From Anodontia alba (Eukaryota; Mollusca; Bivalvia; Lucinida; Lucinidae): 64,000 nt of DNA. Every line of letters starts with the position of its first letter. Within the stretch, counting starts at the first letter, position 1. Positions 61,577-64,000 of the stretch are shown one piece after another. The position numbers and the translations under genes were made by a program. The DNA is taken from positions 78,257,852-78,321,851 of the forward strand of contig OZ024830.1 in NCBI GenBank assembly GCA_964016985.1, given 5' to 3'. Below the pieces are notes generated by a model. The model worked only from the letters and a program-made list of their open reading frames with translations. It was not told the origin of the DNA and ran no database searches.

Positions 61577-62011
61577 AGTTAGAAAAAAACAAAAATATTG
61601 CTATAGGGATGGAGATATTTCGCAATTGCTTATTTCTGATCTGGACTTCAAAAACAGTCCTGTTGTTAAGAGACACATTGTAAATGAAATAAAATATTTT
61701 GTAATAAGGCAAGAAAAAGAGATGCCACAGCTGTTTGTTTCAGATTCTGAAAACTACATGCTGTTGCAGGAGAAAATGGGCCACATTCCTAATAAAATAG
61801 GTACTGAAAGTGACAGTACTGACCAAAAAGAAAGTTACACTAGTGACAAAAAAGTTTGTAACAGTGATGACCAAACTGTTAGTGACAGTAACAACAAAAA
61901 AGTGCTGAAAAAGTCTCCAAAATATAAAAACAAAGATTATGAAGAAGCAACTCTTGTGTTCAGTACTGGACGTGGAAGTTTCTGCTTTGAGCTTTGTGAA
62001 TTATGTGGCAG
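61577..62011 (+). CDS. Internal exon, putative zinc-finger protein
   Basis: The frame is open from about 61560 to the donor AG|GTAAGG at 62011/62012. A T-rich acceptor ends at AG 61576, with alternatives at 61578 and 61582, so the left edge is uncertain by a few bases. The exon encodes about 144 residues. First comes a folded-looking part (YRDGDISQLLISDLDF, VVKRHIVNEIKYFV), then a Ser/Asp/Lys-rich linker around residues 75-125, then TLVFSTGRGSFCFELCELCG at the end. The closing C-E-L-C-G resembles the first half of a C2H2 or similar zinc knuckle, the rest of which would be on the next exon. Composition, length and donor support a real exon; I do not recognise the protein. It lies on the same strand as PHKG, so it is either a separate downstream gene or a gene nested in a PHKG intron. 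Confidence 0.68.
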
Positions 62012-62017
62012 GTAAGG

Positions 62018-62239
62018 TGTTCACCATTAACCTTTTCACCCGAGTTTCAGAAATGAACTCTCCCCTCTCTGAATTTGGACACATCCATTGTTGCAAATAA
62101 GAGTTTCAGTCAAAACCTCATCTGGATCTGCATTTCTTGCCATTAATATCTGGAAGAAAAGGTTAATTCTCTTTGGGAAGATTTGGTAGACAATGAAATT
62201 ATGGTTTTCTTATTTTTGTGCCTCTGCCAGTTTGAGTAA
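62018..62239 (+). other. Intron start, no further feature
   Basis: Follows the donor. CTTTTCACCCGAGTTTC and GAAAAGGTTAA near 62165 are a weak MITE-like inverted pair. Confidence 0.35.
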
Positions 62240-62950
62240 GGGTATGGGCGTGAGGGGGGAATGGGCATATAGTATCATTATTGTCCTTACATAAGTCCTG
62301 TCTGTATGTAGGGAAAATGATTTCTGTTCGGTATCTTTGAAAAGATTAATGTATTGGATTCATGTTTTATACAGGGGTATACTGGTAATAATATAAAATA
62401 TAGGTCAAGTTCAATTCAGAGTATAAGTCCAGTTCAATTCAGAGTCAAATATACCAATTGTTATGGAGTTATGCCCCTGCCATTTTCCATGAGGTGGGAT
62501 AGTGTGCATATAGTATTACCACTGTCCATACGTATGTCCCTCCATACATCCTGTCCGTCTGTACATACGAAAAATGGTTTCCCTTCAATATCTTTTGAAA
62601 AGATTAGTGTATTTGATTCATATTTTATACACAGGTATTTAATCATAAAATATTGGTAAAGTTCAATTTTGGGTAAAATCCACCAATTATTTGAGTTATG
62701 GCCCTTTTTCAATGCCATCGTCCCTCCTGTCAGTATGTACAAAAAATGGTTTCCATTTGATATGTTCTGATAAGATTGGTGTTATATACAGGTATATAAT
62801 CATAAAATATAGGTTAGGGTAAAATCTGCCAATTATTATCAGAGTTATGGCCCTTTTTCAACTTCATTTTTTTTTTTTTTTTTTTTTTTTCAAAATGCTT
62901 GTTTCTGGGTGAGGATGGCCCCTGGGCTGTGGCATCTGTGTTGTATGGAC
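62240..62950 (+). repeat. HINE-like array, three or four units
   Basis: Units of about 175-255 bp carry ATATCTTTTGAAAAGATTAG, GATTCATATTTTATACA and GAGTTATGGCCCTTTTTC near 62319, 62574 and 62748. A T-run (62867-62890) and GATGGCCCCTGGGCTGTGGC follow. Confidence 0.7.
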
Positions 62951-62959
62951 ACATTTCTA

Positions 62960-63085
62960 GTTTTTCCTAAAAAAAATAGATTGACGATGTCATGCCAATT
63001 GTCATACCCGTTTTGCTGAAAAAAATAAGAAAAAAAATATTTCAAAATGTAATATTTACACAGCTTGCAAAGCATTAAAACAGTT
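62960..63085. mobile_element. Family E MITE, degraded
   Basis: ATAGATTGACGATGTCATGC, CCAATTGTCATACCC, AAATATTTCAAAATGTAAT, GCTTGCAAAGCATTAAAAC. Confidence 0.5.
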
Positions 63086-63189
63086 TAATATTGGTGGGTC
63101 CACATGAAGATATTTTCAGTGATTCCAGTGAATACCCAGCAAGACAGAGCTGTGGAAATACCATGCCCTAACATGTCCAGCTTGTCCCA

Positions 63190-63400
63190 TTTCCCTAAGG
63201 ACAAGTAAGAAATCTTAATTTACTTGTCCTGGGACAAGTAATTCATAGGTCTAGCTAAGGAGAGTATCCCATGAGTACCCTCAACATATGTTTTCTTTGG
63301 GGAAAAAAGAAAAAAATGACAATTTTCGGGCAAATAAATTTTGGTTGGACAAGTGGATTTTGACCATTTACTTGTTTGGGGACAAGTAATAAAATTTTAT
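63190..63400. mobile_element. ACTTGTCC-repeat element with D fragment
   Basis: GGACAAGT or its inverse occurs six times (63200-63390), e.g. TTTACTTGTCCTGGGACAAG and CTTGTTTGGGGACAAGTAAT. A D right half (GAGTACCCTCAACATATG) is embedded at 63252-63310. Class unknown. Confidence 0.45.
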
Positions 63401-63465
63401 AATTCTACACACCTGCCCAAGATATGTTTTGATGCAAAAATTATCCTAAATTACATAGTTCCAGA

Positions 63466-63665
63466 TCTTATTTTTCCAAGAAAACATGTTGAGTACTCAT
63501 TAGCAGCAGCACCTCAACGAAGCTCTTCTAATGATCAAGTGCCCACAACATGTTTTTATGGAGAAATAAGAAAAAGATCAATGTTCTTTTTATTGAAAAA
63601 AAAAAGTGCCTTAAAACTGGAGCAATATAAATCATCCCATCATTTATCACCTTATCTTGGAGCTG
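63466..63665 (+). mobile_element. Family D MITE
   Basis: TAGTTCCAGATCTTATTTTT, AACATGTTGAGTACTCATT / GATCAAGTGCCCACAACATG, TTATCTTGGAGCTG. Confidence 0.7.
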
Positions 63666-63701
63666 AGTTAAAACTAAAGGTGAAAAGATATACCTGATAG
63701 A

Positions 63702-63898
63702 ATTACCATAATGGACCTAAGTACCTCACATGCCCCTATAAGTGTATAGTCAAGCAATTCTGTAGTCTTAAGATTACAGCCAATGCACTTTTTGTCTACT
63801 TCTTTGTAAAGGCGTATATTGTGGGTACCCATTAGAACTGCATCAACTTTTTGATACAATTCAAATGAGTACCCAAAACATATGCTTTTATAAAGAAA
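63702..63898 (+). mobile_element. Family N MITE
   Basis: ATGGACCTAAGTACCTCAC, TATAGTCAAGCAATTCTG, GGGTACCCATTAGAACTGC / GATACAATTCAAATGAGTAC and CATATGCTTTTATAAAG. Confidence 0.72.
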
Positions 63899-63902
63899 AT
63901 CA

Positions 63903-64000
63903 GCATTCTTTCATGGAGATTGATCATATTTCCTATGGTCATTCTCACCCTTCCGCTGATTCAAGAAGGGCAGTTGTCAGTTTCTGGCGAAAGAATGTGC
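63903..64000 (+). mobile_element. S1 SINE, 5'-truncated, cut by window end
   Basis: CATTCTTTCATGGAGATTGA to TCTGGCGAAAGAATGTGC; no tRNA head; continues beyond the window. Confidence 0.86.

Overview
This looks like repeat-saturated, AT-rich nuclear DNA from an animal, most likely a bivalve mollusc. The grounds are several tRNA-derived SINE families, long-array elements ending in 'AGCTCACCTGAGC'-type hairpins as known from bivalves, a DD34D mariner relic, dinucleotide microsatellites, and GT-AG split exons of two conserved metazoan genes. There are no bacterial-style operons. Species was not determined.

Host genes are sparse. (1) On the minus strand, 6062-6263 is an exon with the A20-type zinc finger of RABGEF1 (Rabex-5), with a start codon, a good acceptor and a GTAAGT donor. 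(2) On the plus strand, 41450-41728 is a 5' exon (5'UTR plus the first 30 codons) of the phosphorylase kinase catalytic gamma subunit, ending just before its glycine-rich loop with a GTAAGG donor. (3) On the plus strand, about 61577-62011 is an exon of an unrecognised protein that ends in what looks like the first half of a zinc finger. I could not find the remaining exons of these genes, so most of the window is intron or intergenic DNA.

The rest is a dense mosaic of mobile elements. Working names used below: A, B, E, I, W = hairpin MITEs flanked by TTAA; C, V, T = relatives carrying the same kind of hairpin core; D, N, R = hairpin MITEs sharing a second core (ACATATGTTGTGGGTACTC); F = GGGCCC-ended element; G and J = TA-flanked elements; H, P, Q, U = single foldback elements; O, X, Y = other dispersed repeats; S1-S6 and a V-type SINE = tRNA-derived SINEs; 'HINE-like' = elements with end hairpins and internal tandem arrays. 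There is also one LINE 3' fragment and one internally deleted mariner.

Layout: 1-6 kb hairpin MITEs, a LINE+SINE nest and mariner inside F; 6 kb RABGEF1 exon; 6.4-14 kb J/HINE-like nest, a TIR element and microsatellites; 14-24 kb SINEs and nested D/J/G/S3; 24.8-26.5 kb two 61-bp arrays; 27.6-36.1 kb HINE-like arrays and C/E/D MITEs; 37.3-39.1 kb a 52-bp satellite; 40.4-41.7 kb a D cluster abutting the PHKG exon; 45-47.6 kb a two-unit composite array; 49.7-50.7 kb a multi-element nest; 52-61 kb SINEs and MITEs; 61.6 kb the third exon; 62.2-64 kb an array, MITEs and a SINE running off the end.

The most interesting system is a modular set of MITE families that share one of two long hairpin cores but carry different terminal repeats, several of them with TTAA flanks as expected for piggyBac-type mobilisation. 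Nested insertions with visible target duplications let their order of activity be read directly.
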